A stretch of DNA of 64,000 nt from Pseudomonas fragi (GTDB lineage: Bacteria; Pseudomonadota; Gammaproteobacteria; Pseudomonadales; Pseudomonadaceae), in assembly GCF_002269505.1 (NCBI RefSeq), contig NZ_NQKQ01000006.1, forward strand, positions 62,001 through 126,000, read 5' to 3'. Positions within the stretch are counted from its first letter, which is position 1, and every line of letters begins with the position of its first letter. The notes below the pieces were generated by a model, which searched no databases, was not told the origin of the DNA, and saw nothing but the letters and a program-made list of their open reading frames with translations. Made by a program: the position numbers and the translations under genes. This document shows, piece by piece, positions 55,931-64,000 of this stretch.

Positions 55931-57372
55931 CAGGCATCGCCTCCAAACACATCAATTTGACTGAACACACAGGCCGGGGACGCATGGCCCACGCGGATGA
56001 CCTGGTTGGGTTCGCCCTTGCCGCAGTTCGGCGTGCCCAGCACCTTGAAGGTGCTGGCGTCGCCCACGGCGCTGAGGTTGCGCCAGAACTGGTCGGAAAT
56101 GCCCCGGTAGTTGGGGTTCTTGACCACGCCCTTGAGCTCACCGTCCTCGATCAACTGGCCCCACTCGCAACCGAACTGAAACTTGTTGCGCGCATCGTCA
56201 ATCGACCATGAACGGTTGGTGGCCATCAGAATGCCGCTTTCGATACCGCCAATTATTTGCTCCAGCGACTGATCGCCCGGCTCGATATTGAGGTTGGCCA
56301 TGCGGTCGATCGGCGGCCGGTTCCAGCCGCAGGCGCGGCTGTTGGCCACGCCTTCGAGGCCCGAACGGAATTGCGACAGCGCGCCACCCAGCGGGCGCAG
56401 CAGCAGGCCTTCGCGGATCAGGAACTCCTTGTAGGCCGGGGTGCCGTCGTCGTCGAAGCGGTAGCTGGCCAATTCCTCGGGGATAGTCGGGTCGAAGGTC
56501 ACGTTCAGCAGTTTTGAGCCGTATTGCAGGCTACCGAAGTCGCTGGCCTTGACGAAGCTGGTGCCTGCGTAATTGCGCTCGTCACCGAGAATACGGTCCA
56601 GTTCCAGCGGGTGGCCGATGGATTCATGGATTTGCAGGATCATCTGGTCCGGCATCAGCAGCAGGTCGCGCTTGCCGACCGGTGTATTGGGCGCCAGCAG
56701 CAATTGCAGGGCCTGATCGGCGACCTGGGGGGCAGCACCGATCAGCCCGCAGCGGCTGATCACATCGGCGCCACCTTGCTGGCCAAAGTTCTCGCGGCCC
56801 AGGCTGCGGCTCTGGCTGTCGTTGCCGTCATAAGCAGTGACGCTCATGCCCGGGTAGACAAAACGCTGGGCCCGGCGCAGCTCGGCACCGGCGCTGTTCA
56901 GGTAAATTTGTTCGACGTGATTGAGGCCCAGTGAAACTACCCAGCTCACCAGCCGCTCGTCTTTGGGCACGGCGGCGGATTCGGCGCCCAGCAGGGCAAA
57001 GCACTCGCTGAGAGAGGGAAAGGCCTGGTCAAGATCGGGTGAGAAAAAATCCGCGCGCTCATGGGACACCGGCTCCTGGCTCAGGTTGAGCAGCGCGTGC
57101 CCGGCGATCAGTTGGGCCTGGGCTTCGGCACGATCAAGCGCGGCCTGCAGACCGGCTTGGGACAAGTCGTTGGTGGCGGCGTAGGCTTCGATGCCGCGCA
57201 ACCGCACGGTGAGCATGGCGCCCTGGTCGTGACTGAATGAGGGAGGCTCTGCGACGTTCTTGCGTACCGACAGGTATTGCCCGGACTCGCGTACATAACG
57301 TAACGAAAAGAACTCGGCCCGGGTGCGCAGCGCGTCAAAGCGCTGCTTGAGCTGAGGGTAGAAATCGAACAT
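55930..57372 (-). CDS. TldD-type zinc protease, second paralogue pair
   Basis: 480-residue TldD-like protein. The zinc motif is HESIGHPLELDRI (HExxxH), and a third metal ligand Cys lies in LGTPNCGKGEP near residue 455. Both are conserved in TldD. With the TldE-like partner it is predicted to form a heterodimeric metalloprotease. The start ATG is at 57370-57372. No precursor-peptide gene is obvious in the neighbourhood. Confidence 0.88.
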   Translation of the reverse strand: MFDFYPQLKQRFDALRTRAEFFSLRYVRESGQYLSVRKNVAEPPSFSHDQGAMLTVRLRGIEAYAATNDLSQAGLQAALDRAEAQAQLIAGHALLNLSQEPVSHERADFFSPDLDQAFPSLSECFALLGAESAAVPKDERLVSWVVSLGLNHVEQIYLNSAGAELRRAQRFVYPGMSVTAYDGNDSQSRSLGRENFGQQGGADVISRCGLIGAAPQVADQALQLLLAPNTPVGKRDLLLMPDQMILQIHESIGHPLELDRILGDERNYAGTSFVKASDFGSLQYGSKLLNVTFDPTIPEELASYRFDDDGTPAYKEFLIREGLLLRPLGGALSQFRSGLEGVANSRACGWNRPPIDRMANLNIEPGDQSLEQIIGGIESGILMATNRSWSIDDARNKFQFGCEWGQLIEDGELKGVVKNPNYRGISDQFWRNLSAVGDASTFKVLGTPNCGKGEPNQVIRVGHASPACVFSQIDVFGGDA

Positions 57373-57399
57373 GCATGGACCTCCTTGTTAGAGTCAACA

Positions 57400-57435
57400 G
57401 CCCCTCACCCTAGCCCTCTCCCGGAGGGAGAGGGG
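57400..57435. repeat. Family A repeat, single unit
   Basis: A single family A unit between the RraA-like and TldD genes, with the usual CCCTCTCCCGGAGGGAGAGG stem. The flank GGACTAAA(G)GCAAAAGCAGAT also occurs near 17680, so the copies extend beyond the palindrome. Confidence 0.88.
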
Positions 57436-57478
57436 ACTAAAGGCAAAAGCAGATATGCGCATGGGGTAAAGCTCTGCT

Positions 57479-58174
57479 TTAAACCGGGCAACCCTTGGCG
57501 CGCAGGATGGCGTCAAAACGGTCCGGGTCCAGAGTGCCTTCTTCGATTGCCTTGAGCGTTGCCTGTTCACGGGCCAGCAGGTCATGGCAGCGCTTGAGCA
57601 ATTCAGGCAGTTCGGAGCGCGAAGCTGCAACCACGCCGTCACCATCGCCAATCATCAGGTCGCCTGGCATTACCAGCATGCCGGCACACGAGATAGGGAC
57701 GTTGATTTCGCCGCCGCCGTCAGTGCTCGGGCCGCGATGTACACCGCCGATGGCGTAGGCCGGGAGTTCGCCGGTTTGCCATTCGTCGAGGTCGCGCAGG
57801 GCGCCGTTGATCACCACGCCGACAATCCCGGCCTTGAGGGCCATGGCGCGCATGATGCCGCCGAAAACGGCGCGGGTCAGGTCGGCGCTGCCGTCGATCA
57901 CCAGCACATCGCCAGGGCGGGCCATTTGCATGGCTTTGAGGATCATCAGGTTGTCGCCCGGACGTACGCGAACGGTCAGGGCGCTGCCCAACATCGGACG
58001 ATTGCCGTGGAAAGACTTCAGGCCCAGACCGCCGACGTTGCGGCCCAGACAGTCACTGACAGCGGCTGCGGGGATCTTGCTGAATTCGGTGAGCCATTTT
58101 GGATCGAGAGGTTCTGCGTTTGGATTAATCAGAAAGCCGGTCGGCCATTTGCTCGAAGAGACAACATCAAACAT
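57479..58174 (-). CDS. RraA-like / HMG-aldolase-fold protein
   Basis: 231-residue protein of the RraA/demethylmenaquinone methyltransferase-like fold, which also includes 4-hydroxy-4-methyl-2-oxoglutarate aldolases. Conserved segments are AVSDCLGRN, GDVLVIDGSADLTRAVFGGI and VVINGALRDLDEW with the metal/oxyacid-binding Arg-Asp. Which activity applies is not evident. Start ATG at 58172-58174. Single gene between repeats. Confidence 0.83.
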   Translation of the reverse strand: MFDVVSSSKWPTGFLINPNAEPLDPKWLTEFSKIPAAAVSDCLGRNVGGLGLKSFHGNRPMLGSALTVRVRPGDNLMILKAMQMARPGDVLVIDGSADLTRAVFGGIMRAMALKAGIVGVVINGALRDLDEWQTGELPAYAIGGVHRGPSTDGGGEINVPISCAGMLVMPGDLMIGDGDGVVAASRSELPELLKRCHDLLAREQATLKAIEEGTLDPDRFDAILRAKGCPV

Positions 58175-58302
58175 AGAAAACCTCTTGGCCAGGCAAGGCT
58201 GGCATGTCGGGTGGGGCGGGGGGGTGTGGCGCGAAGCGAGGTACTAGAGTAGTGCCTGCGTTGAGGCCGGGGCAAGCGGGGCAAGATGAAACTGGAATGG
58301 AA

Positions 58303-58393
58303 CCTGTGGGAGCGGGCTTGCTCGCGATGGTATCACCGCGAATTTCCCGGTGTACCGAGTCGCTTGTATCGCGAGCAAGCCCGCTCCCACAGG
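58303..58393. repeat. Family C long palindromic repeat after betA
   Basis: Arms CCTGTGGGAGCGGGCTTGCT (58303-58322) and AGCAAGCCCGCTCCCACAGG (58374-58393) are perfectly complementary; the total span is 91 bases. It lies in the 228-base gap between betA (ending at 58403) and the RraA-like gene. It could act as transcript end for betA (inference). Confidence 0.92.
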
Positions 58394-58402
58394 GTGTTGC
58401 TG

Positions 58403-60106
58403 TTATTGCGCGGTACGGCTCACTTCACGCAGTGGCTTGCCGCGTACCGGCGCATCGCCTGCGACGTAGTAGTCGGCAGTGCTGCGTGGCAGTGGCTGGC
58501 GACCACGGATCTTGTCGGCGATTTTCTCGGCGATCATGATCGTTGGTGCGTTGAGGTTGCCGGTTGTAATCAGCGGCATGATCGAGGCATCGACTACGCG
58601 CAGCCCCTGCATCCCGTGCACACGGCCTTCAGCGTCGACCACGGCCATCTCGTCGGTGCCCATCTTGCACGAGCAGGACGGGTGGAAAGCGGTTTCGGCG
58701 TGTTCGCGGATAAAGGTATCCAGCTCTTCGTCGGTCTGCTTGTCGATGCCCGGGCTGATTTCACGGCCACGGTACGCATCCAGCGCAGGCTGTTGCATGA
58801 TTTCACGGGTCAGGCGGATGCCGTCACGGAACTCCTGCCAGTCCTGTTCGCTGGCCATGTAGTTGAACAGGATGCTCGGGTACTCACGCGGGTCCTTGGA
58901 CTTCACGTTGATCCGGCCACGGCTTGGCGAACGCATGGAGCCCATGTGCGCCTGGAAACCGTGCTCTTTCACACCATTGCTGCCGTTGTAGTTAATCGCT
59001 ACCGGCAGGAAGTGGTACTGAATGTTCGGCCATTCGAATTCTTCGCGGGTGCGGATAAAACCACCGGCTTCAAACTGGTTGCTGGCGCCAATGCCCTTGC
59101 CCAGGAACAGCCACTCGGCACCAATGGCCGGCTGGTTGTACCAGAGCAGCGACGGGTACAGCGACACCGGCTGGGTGCAGGCGTATTGCAGGTACAGCTC
59201 AAGGTGATCCTGCAGGTTCCGGCCGACGCCCGGCAGGTCATGGACCACAGGAATATCGAGGCTGTTGAGCAGTTCGGCCGGGCCGACACCGGAGCGTTGC
59301 AGCACAGTTGGCGAACCGATGGCGCCGCTGCACAGCAGCACTTCTTTACGCGCTTTGGCCAGGATGCGGGTGTCGCTGTCGCCAACCATATAAGACACGC
59401 CAACGGCACGCTTGCCTTCAAACTCGATCTTGTCGGTCAGGGCGTGGGTGACGATAGTCAGGGTCGAACGCTGCTTGGCCGTGTCCAGGTAGCCGCGGGC
59501 CGTACTGGCGCGACGGCCATTCGGCGTTACGGTACGGTCCATCGGGCCGAAGCCTTCCTGCTGATAGCCGTTCAAGTCTTCGGTGCGCGGGTAGCCGGCT
59601 TGTACGCCTGCTTCAACCATGGCATGGAACAACACGTTGTTCCCGGCTTTAGGAGTAGTCACGCTGACCGGGCCATCGCCACCGTGGTAATCGTTGGGGC
59701 CGATGTCGCGGGTTTCGGCCTTGCGGAAATATGGCAGGCAGTTCAGGTAATCCCAGTCTTCGAGGCCTGGCAGTTTTGCCCAGCCGTCGTAGTCCATCGC
59801 GTTGCCGCGGATGTAGCACATGCCGTTGATCAGGGACGAACCGCCCAGACCCTTGCCACGGCCACATTCCATGCGACGGCCGTCCATGTGTGGTTCCGGG
59901 TCGGTTTCGAAGGCCCAGTTATAGCGGCGGCCCTGCAGCGGGAATGCCAGTGCGGCAGGCATCTGGGTACGGAAGTCGAAACGGTAGTCCGGGCCGCCAG
60001 CTTCAAGCAGCAGCACGGTGACGCCTTGGTCTTCAGTCAGACGGGTCGCCAGGGTGTTACCGGCAGAGCCGGCACCAATGATGATGTAATCGAATTCTTG
60101 GGACAT
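58403..60106 (-). CDS. betA: Choline dehydrogenase
   Basis: 567-residue GMC flavoprotein oxidising choline to betaine aldehyde. N-terminal FAD motif [18 protein letters not shown] signature [20 protein letters not shown], and C-terminal active-site HPSCSCKMG with [15 protein letters not shown]. Start ATG at 60104-60106. Follows betB with a 141-base gap filled by a family B repeat; probable operon betIBA. Confidence 0.97.
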   Translation of the reverse strand: MSQEFDYIIIGAGSAGNTLATRLTEDQGVTVLLLEAGGPDYRFDFRTQMPAALAFPLQGRRYNWAFETDPEPHMDGRRMECGRGKGLGGSSLINGMCYIRGNAMDYDGWAKLPGLEDWDYLNCLPYFRKAETRDIGPNDYHGGDGPVSVTTPKAGNNVLFHAMVEAGVQAGYPRTEDLNGYQQEGFGPMDRTVTPNGRRASTARGYLDTAKQRSTLTIVTHALTDKIEFEGKRAVGVSYMVGDSDTRILAKARKEVLLCSGAIGSPTVLQRSGVGPAELLNSLDIPVVHDLPGVGRNLQDHLELYLQYACTQPVSLYPSLLWYNQPAIGAEWLFLGKGIGASNQFEAGGFIRTREEFEWPNIQYHFLPVAINYNGSNGVKEHGFQAHMGSMRSPSRGRINVKSKDPREYPSILFNYMASEQDWQEFRDGIRLTREIMQQPALDAYRGREISPGIDKQTDEELDTFIREHAETAFHPSCSCKMGTDEMAVVDAEGRVHGMQGLRVVDASIMPLITTGNLNAPTIMIAEKIADKIRGRQPLPRSTADYYVAGDAPVRGKPLREVSRTAQ

Positions 60107-60136
60107 AAATGCACCCTCTTGGAAATAAACAAGCCT

Positions 60137-60227
60137 GTAGTCGCTGCCGAAGGCTGCGAAGGGTTGCGGAGCAACCCGTTTTCCTGAAGCCTGCGCGGAC
60201 TTCATCGCAGCCTGCGGCAGCGACTAC
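60137..60227. repeat. Family B palindromic repeat between betB and betA
   Basis: Ends GTAGTCGCTGCCGAAGGCTG and CAGCCTGCGGCAGCGACTAC are inverted and enclose GGGTTGCGGAGCAACCC. It sits inside the operon between betB and betA and may tune betA expression. Confidence 0.92.
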
Positions 60228-60247
60228 AGATAATCAGTCAGACAGGT

Positions 60248-61720
60248 TTAGAACACCGAAACGTAGTCGCCCAGCTCTACCTGTACCGATTTGATCTGGG
60301 TGTACTGAGCCAGCGAGCTGATGCCGTTTTCACGACCGATGCCCGACTGCTTGTAACCGCCAACCGGCATTTTTGCGTCGGACTCGCCCCAGGCATTGAT
60401 CCAGCAAATGCCCGCTTCCAGTTGGTGAATCACGCGGTGAGCGCGGTTCAGGTCCTTGGTTACAACACCTGCCGCCAGACCGAATTCGGTGTCGTTGGCA
60501 CGGCGGATCACTTCTTCTTCGCTGTCGTAAGTGAGGATGCTCATTACCGGGCCGAAGATTTCTTCTTTGACGATGGTCATGTCGTCGGTGCAGTCGGTGA
60601 ACACGGTCGGTGCCACGAATGCGCCTTTGGCCAGGTCACCTTCGGTCAGACGTTCACCGCCGCACAGCACGCGGGCGCCTTCTTCCTTGCCCTTGGCAAT
60701 GTAGCCCAGCACGCTTTCCATGTGAGCAAAGCTGACCAGCGGGCCGAAGTTGGTGTTCTCGTCTTCCGGGTTGCCGATGCGGATGCGCGCAACGCGCTCC
60801 AGGATCTTGGCTTCGAAAGCGGCTTTCATGGCCGTCGGGATAAATACGCGGGTGCCGTTGGTGCACACCTGGCCCGAGCTGTAGAAGTTGGCCATCATCG
60901 CGGTATCCGCGGCGCGATCCAGGTCGGCGTCGTCGAAAATGATCAGTGGCGACTTGCCGCCCAGTTCCATGGTCACGTCTTTCAAGGACGAGCTGGTGGC
61001 GCTTGCGGTGACTTTCTTGCCGGTGTCGGTGCCGCCGGTGAACGAGATTTTCTCGATGCGCGGGTGCTCGGTCAGCCAGGTGCCGACTTCACGGCCGCTG
61101 CCGGTCAGGACGTTGAACACGCCGTCCGGCAGACCTGCTTCAGTGAAAATCTCGGCCAGCTTGAGGGTGGTCAGGGAAGTGACTTCGCTTGGCTTGAAGA
61201 TCATCGCGTTGCCGGCGGCCAGGGCCGGTGCGGATTTCCACAGGGCGATCTGGATCGGGTAGTTCCACGCGCCAATACCGGCCACAACGCCCAGCGGCTC
61301 GCGACGGGTGTAAGCGAAAGAGGTGGTGCGCAGCGGGATTTGCTCGCCTTCGATGGCGGGCGCCAGGCCTGCGTAGTATTCCAGCACGTCGGCGCCGGTG
61401 ACGATGTCGACGTAGCGGGTTTCAGAGTACGACTTGCCGGTGTCCAGGGTTTCCAGGGCGGCCAGTTCGTCGTTGCGCTCGCGCAGGATTTCCACGGCGC
61501 GACGCAGAATGCGCGAACGCTCCATGGACGTCATGGCGGCCCAGATTTTCTGGCCCTTTTCAGCGCTGACAACGGCGCGTTCGACGTCTTCTTTGGTAGC
61601 GCGTTGCACTTGAGCGAGGACTTCGCCGTTAGCCGGGTTGATGGCATCGAAAGTAGCGTCGCTACCGGCGTCGGTGTAGCCGCCGTCGATGTAGAGTTTT
61701 TGCAGTTCGAAACGGGCCAT
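60248..61720 (-). CDS. betB: Betaine aldehyde dehydrogenase
   Basis: 490-residue NAD(P)-dependent aldehyde dehydrogenase, exactly the length of E. coli BetB. Catalytic Glu in [13 protein letters not shown], catalytic Cys in [13 protein letters not shown], and Rossmann segment [11 protein letters not shown]. It makes glycine betaine from betaine aldehyde. Start ATG at 61718-61720; the upstream frame is not used. Confidence 0.97.
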   Translation of the reverse strand: MARFELQKLYIDGGYTDAGSDATFDAINPANGEVLAQVQRATKEDVERAVVSAEKGQKIWAAMTSMERSRILRRAVEILRERNDELAALETLDTGKSYSETRYVDIVTGADVLEYYAGLAPAIEGEQIPLRTTSFAYTRREPLGVVAGIGAWNYPIQIALWKSAPALAAGNAMIFKPSEVTSLTTLKLAEIFTEAGLPDGVFNVLTGSGREVGTWLTEHPRIEKISFTGGTDTGKKVTASATSSSLKDVTMELGGKSPLIIFDDADLDRAADTAMMANFYSSGQVCTNGTRVFIPTAMKAAFEAKILERVARIRIGNPEDENTNFGPLVSFAHMESVLGYIAKGKEEGARVLCGGERLTEGDLAKGAFVAPTVFTDCTDDMTIVKEEIFGPVMSILTYDSEEEVIRRANDTEFGLAAGVVTKDLNRAHRVIHQLEAGICWINAWGESDAKMPVGGYKQSGIGRENGISSLAQYTQIKSVQVELGDYVSVF

Positions 61721-61828
61721 AAAATCCTCGCAAGTGCATAAGTGGTTGGCGGTCATCGTGAGCCGGGTGCCATCTGATTGGGGCAACTCAAACTCACGAC
61801 AGTTCAGGGGTTAAGCATTGATTGAGGC

Positions 61829-62422
61829 CTAACTCACCTGTTTCGCCAGTTGTAGATCCATATATTCGTAGCAGATGCGTTGTGCCTGGTCGGTGTCGAA
61901 GCCGTCACCGGAGAGGGCACCCCGCAACCATAGACCATCGATCAGCGCTGCCAGGCCCCGTGCTGCATTGCGGGCCTGGGCCTGGGGCAGTACTCGGCGG
62001 AACTGGCAGCACAGATTGGAGTACAAGCGGTGGTCGTTGATGCGCTGCAATCTGTGCAACGACGGTTGGTGCATGCTGGCGGCCCAGAAGGCCAGCCAGG
62101 TTTTCATTGCCGGGCCATTGACCTGGCTGGCGTCGAAGTTGCCTTCAACGATCACCTGCAAGTGAGCCCGCGGGCTGTCGTCGGCCAGCGCTTGGCGGCG
62201 CTCGGTGACGTTATCGATCAAGACATTCATCAAGTACCGCATGGTGGCGGCAATCAGACCGTTCTTGTCTTTGAAGTAGTGACTGATGATGCCGTTGGAC
62301 ACACCGGCCAGACGGGCAATCAGCGCAATGCTGGCATCTGCCATCCCGACCTGGTCGACAGCCGTCAATGTGGCTTCGATCAACTGCTGGCGGCGTATGG
62401 GTTGCATACCGACCTTGGGCAT
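61829..62422 (-). CDS. betI: TetR-family repressor BetI
   Basis: 197-residue regulator; N-terminal helix-turn-helix [20 protein letters not shown], with the ligand domain following. BetI represses bet genes and is released by choline. First gene of betIBA, with a palindromic operator 69 bases upstream of its ATG. Confidence 0.96.
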   Translation of the reverse strand: MPKVGMQPIRRQQLIEATLTAVDQVGMADASIALIARLAGVSNGIISHYFKDKNGLIAATMRYLMNVLIDNVTERRQALADDSPRAHLQVIVEGNFDASQVNGPAMKTWLAFWAASMHQPSLHRLQRINDHRLYSNLCCQFRRVLPQAQARNAARGLAALIDGLWLRGALSGDGFDTDQAQRICYEYMDLQLAKQVS

Positions 62423-62841
62423 TTCGCAAATCTCCTTGGGCCGGCGAGCAGTGCAAAAACATCACTGAACGGCAGCCAGTCTATTTTGTTTTGATTGAAC
62501 GTTCAATCAACAAAGAATAAGCTCTGCGACAAATCGTCGCGATTTATGTCGTTTTCCTACGCATGAATGGCGCAAATCGACACGGTAAATTCCCATGGAA
62601 CCCAAGCAGAAGCAGGCTTTCGCAGGCGCTGACGGGAGATCCAAACAGGCACAACGCATCAGACCACGCGGGGCAGCCCTTGATTTCAAGGGGACGCACA
62701 CAGGTTTTGAACGCGGTCTGGGCGGGTCCGGTTTTTTAGCGGTGTCTTTATATCACTCGACCGTTGGTCGCTATCTAGGCGAATGGTCGTGTGGTGCGTT
62801 GCCTTAAGTCCTTGTCTCGCACTCCCTGGAGCACCCGTGCA
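62423..62841. other. betI-betT divergent regulatory region
   Basis: 419 bases with no supported gene, holding the BetI palindrome near its left side. The right 300 bases form a long betT leader; small frames in it (for example 62595-62807) have no product I recognise. Confidence 0.7.
62482..62520. promoter_or_regulatory. BetI operator overlapping divergent promoters
   Basis: TTGATTGAACGTTCAATCAA (62491-62510) is a perfect 20-base palindrome. Its ends provide two TTGATT -35-like boxes: plus strand to GAATAA (62515-62520, 18-base spacer) for betT, and minus strand to AAAATA (62487-62482, 17-base spacer) for betI. Binding of one repressor could silence both. Confidence 0.85.
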
Positions 62842-64000
62842 ATGAGTTCTGCCTCTCTTATAAAGACCCCACCGCAAAAGGTGACGGTCAACGGTTGGGT
62901 GTTTTACACCTCCACTGCCTTGATACTTTTGTTGACTGCCATTCTGATCATCGCCCCCGAAGAAGCGGGCCGCATTCTGGGTATTGCCCAGGAATGGCTG
63001 TCGCGCAGCTTCGGCTGGTACTACATGGTGGTGATTGCCGCTTACCTGATCTTTGTGGTCGGTCTGGCGTTTTCGTCTTACGGCAAACTGAAACTGGGCA
63101 CCAAGCAGGACACCCCGGATTTCAGCTATGGAGCCTGGGCCGGAATGCTGTTTTCGTCCGGCATCGGTATTTCGCTGCTGTACTTCGGCGCATCCGAGCC
63201 GCTGGATCACTACTTCAACCCGCCTGAAGGCGTGTCGGGCAGCCATGAAGCGGCGCGTCAGGCGTTGCAACTGACGTTCCTGCACTGGGGCCTGCATGGA
63301 TGGGCGATTTATGCGCTGGTCGGTCTGGCCGTGGCCTATTTTGCCTACCGTCACAACCAACCGCTGGCGCTGCGATCGGCGCTGTATCCGTTGATGGGCG
63401 AGCGCTGGGTCAAAGGTGCTGCGGGCCATGCGGTGGACGGCTTCGGCATGTTCGTGACGCTGCTGGGTCTGGTTACCAACCTGGGCATTGGTTCGATGCA
63501 AGTGTCGTCGGGGCTTGAGAACCTGTTCGGCATGGAGCACAGCAACACCAACCTGCTTATCGTGATTATCGTGATGAGCACCGTGGCAACCATCGCTGCC
63601 GTATCGGGCGTTGAAAACGGTATCCGCCGACTGTCCAACCTGAACATTATCCTGTTCAGTGGCCTGCTGATTTTCGTGTTGTTGTTCGGGCCTACCTTGC
63701 ACCTGCTCAATGGCTTTGTGCAAAACACCGGCGATTACCTCAACGGTATCGTGATGAAAACCTTCGACCTGTACGTGTACGAAGGCGACAACAAGAAAAC
63801 CGAAGGCTGGCTGGGCTTGTGGACTTTGTTCTACTGGGCCTGGTGGATTTCCTGGGCCCCATTCGTAGGGATGTTTATCGCACGTATTTCCCGTGGTCGT
63901 ACGGTGCGTGAACTGGTGGCGGGCGTGCTGCTGATTCCGTTGGGCTTCACCCTGGCCTGGTTGTCGATCTTCGGTAACTCGGCGCTGGACCTGGTGGTTA
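62842..64000 (+). CDS. betT: BCCT-family choline transporter BetT (partial, right edge)
   Basis: About 386 residues visible; the C-terminus is beyond the window. Multiple helices and BCCT signatures are present: SSGIGISLLYFGASEPLDHY, LHWGLHGWAIY and the family hallmark FYWAWWISWAPFVGMFIARI. The lack of the GMGIG-type loop of sodium-betaine carriers and the position next to betIBA favour a proton-coupled choline carrier. Start ATG at 62842, with GGAG 10 bases upstream. Confidence 0.93.
   Translation, partial: MSSASLIKTPPQKVTVNGWVFYTSTALILLLTAILIIAPEEAGRILGIAQEWLSRSFGWYYMVVIAAYLIFVVGLAFSSYGKLKLGTKQDTPDFSYGAWAGMLFSSGIGISLLYFGASEPLDHYFNPPEGVSGSHEAARQALQLTFLHWGLHGWAIYALVGLAVAYFAYRHNQPLALRSALYPLMGERWVKGAAGHAVDGFGMFVTLLGLVTNLGIGSMQVSSGLENLFGMEHSNTNLLIVIIVMSTVATIAAVSGVENGIRRLSNLNIILFSGLLIFVLLFGPTLHLLNGFVQNTGDYLNGIVMKTFDLYVYEGDNKKTEGWLGLWTLFYWAWWISWAPFVGMFIARISRGRTVRELVAGVLLIPLGFTLAWLSIFGNSALDLVV

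Noticed and set aside
58286..60187. 633-residue plus-strand frame over betA
   Set aside because: Antisense to betA, which has complete GMC motifs; the frame starts in a repeat and has no domains.
62595..62807. 70-residue plus-strand frame in the betT leader
   Set aside because: No ribosome site, no recognisable product, and overlaps the expected untranslated leader; could be real but unsupported.

Overview
The window is a gene-dense Pseudomonas chromosome segment, most likely from the fluorescens lineage. The evidence is the gene order mutM, YfhL-type ferredoxin, coaD, laoABC/laoR and then rsmD, M16 peptidases, ftsY-ftsE-ftsX-rpoH, which I recognise from Pseudomonas core genomes. PchP, betIBA/betT, CadR/CadA and several classes of intergenic palindromic repeats typical of the genus support this. 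I see no rRNA, tRNA, prophage, insertion sequence or CRISPR array. Most of the window is chromosomal core, with accessory insertions.

Layout. 1-3490 (minus): a four-gene MCE lipid-transport operon (STAS-permease, ATPase, MCE protein, lipoprotein cut by the left edge). 3570-4622: a DUF5924/DUF2914 membrane protein. 4717-7493: divergent cadR/cadA heavy-metal module with a clear MerR-type operator. 7510-14268 (plus): an aminoethylphosphonate-type locus with a LysR regulator, three ABC importer genes, an FAD amine oxidoreductase and a PhnZ-like HD di-iron oxygenase. 14295-17046 (minus): a DUF2868 membrane protein and a DUF3482 GTPase, a conserved pair of unknown function. 17125-26670: folA, an L-cystine symporter, phosphorylcholine phosphatase, ilvD, a DUF4153 membrane protein, rlmI and mutM.

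26674-32958: ferredoxin, coaD, the long-chain alcohol oxidation operon laoCBA with divergent laoR, and a rhodanese. 32970-41345 (minus): an AraC regulator, a YheT-like hydrolase, and two M16 peptidase pairs (each one catalytic and one non-catalytic member) placed either side of rsmD. The pair downstream of rsmD looks like an extra paralogous copy. 41702-45826 (plus): ftsY, ftsE, ftsX and rpoH, with a sigma-E/AlgU-type promoter before rpoH. 45916-57372: small conserved genes, a GNAT acetyltransferase, YccS, an HI0933-type flavoprotein, dbpA, an MdtD-like efflux pump and a second-type TldE/TldD pair. 57479-58174: an RraA-like protein. 58403-64000: betA, betB and betI (minus) and divergent betT (plus, cut by the right edge), separated by a perfect 20-bp BetI-type palindrome.

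Themes. Several modules concern choline and aminophosphonates: phosphorylcholine phosphatase, choline uptake and oxidation to glycine betaine, and the aminophosphonate locus. The most promising target for new biology is the aminophosphonate locus. It pairs a PhnZ-like oxygenase with an FAD oxidoreductase and lacks the usual alpha-hydroxylase, transaminase and phosphonatase genes. The GTPase/membrane-protein pair and the duplicated M16 peptidases come next. Three intergenic repeat families recur and act as gene separators.
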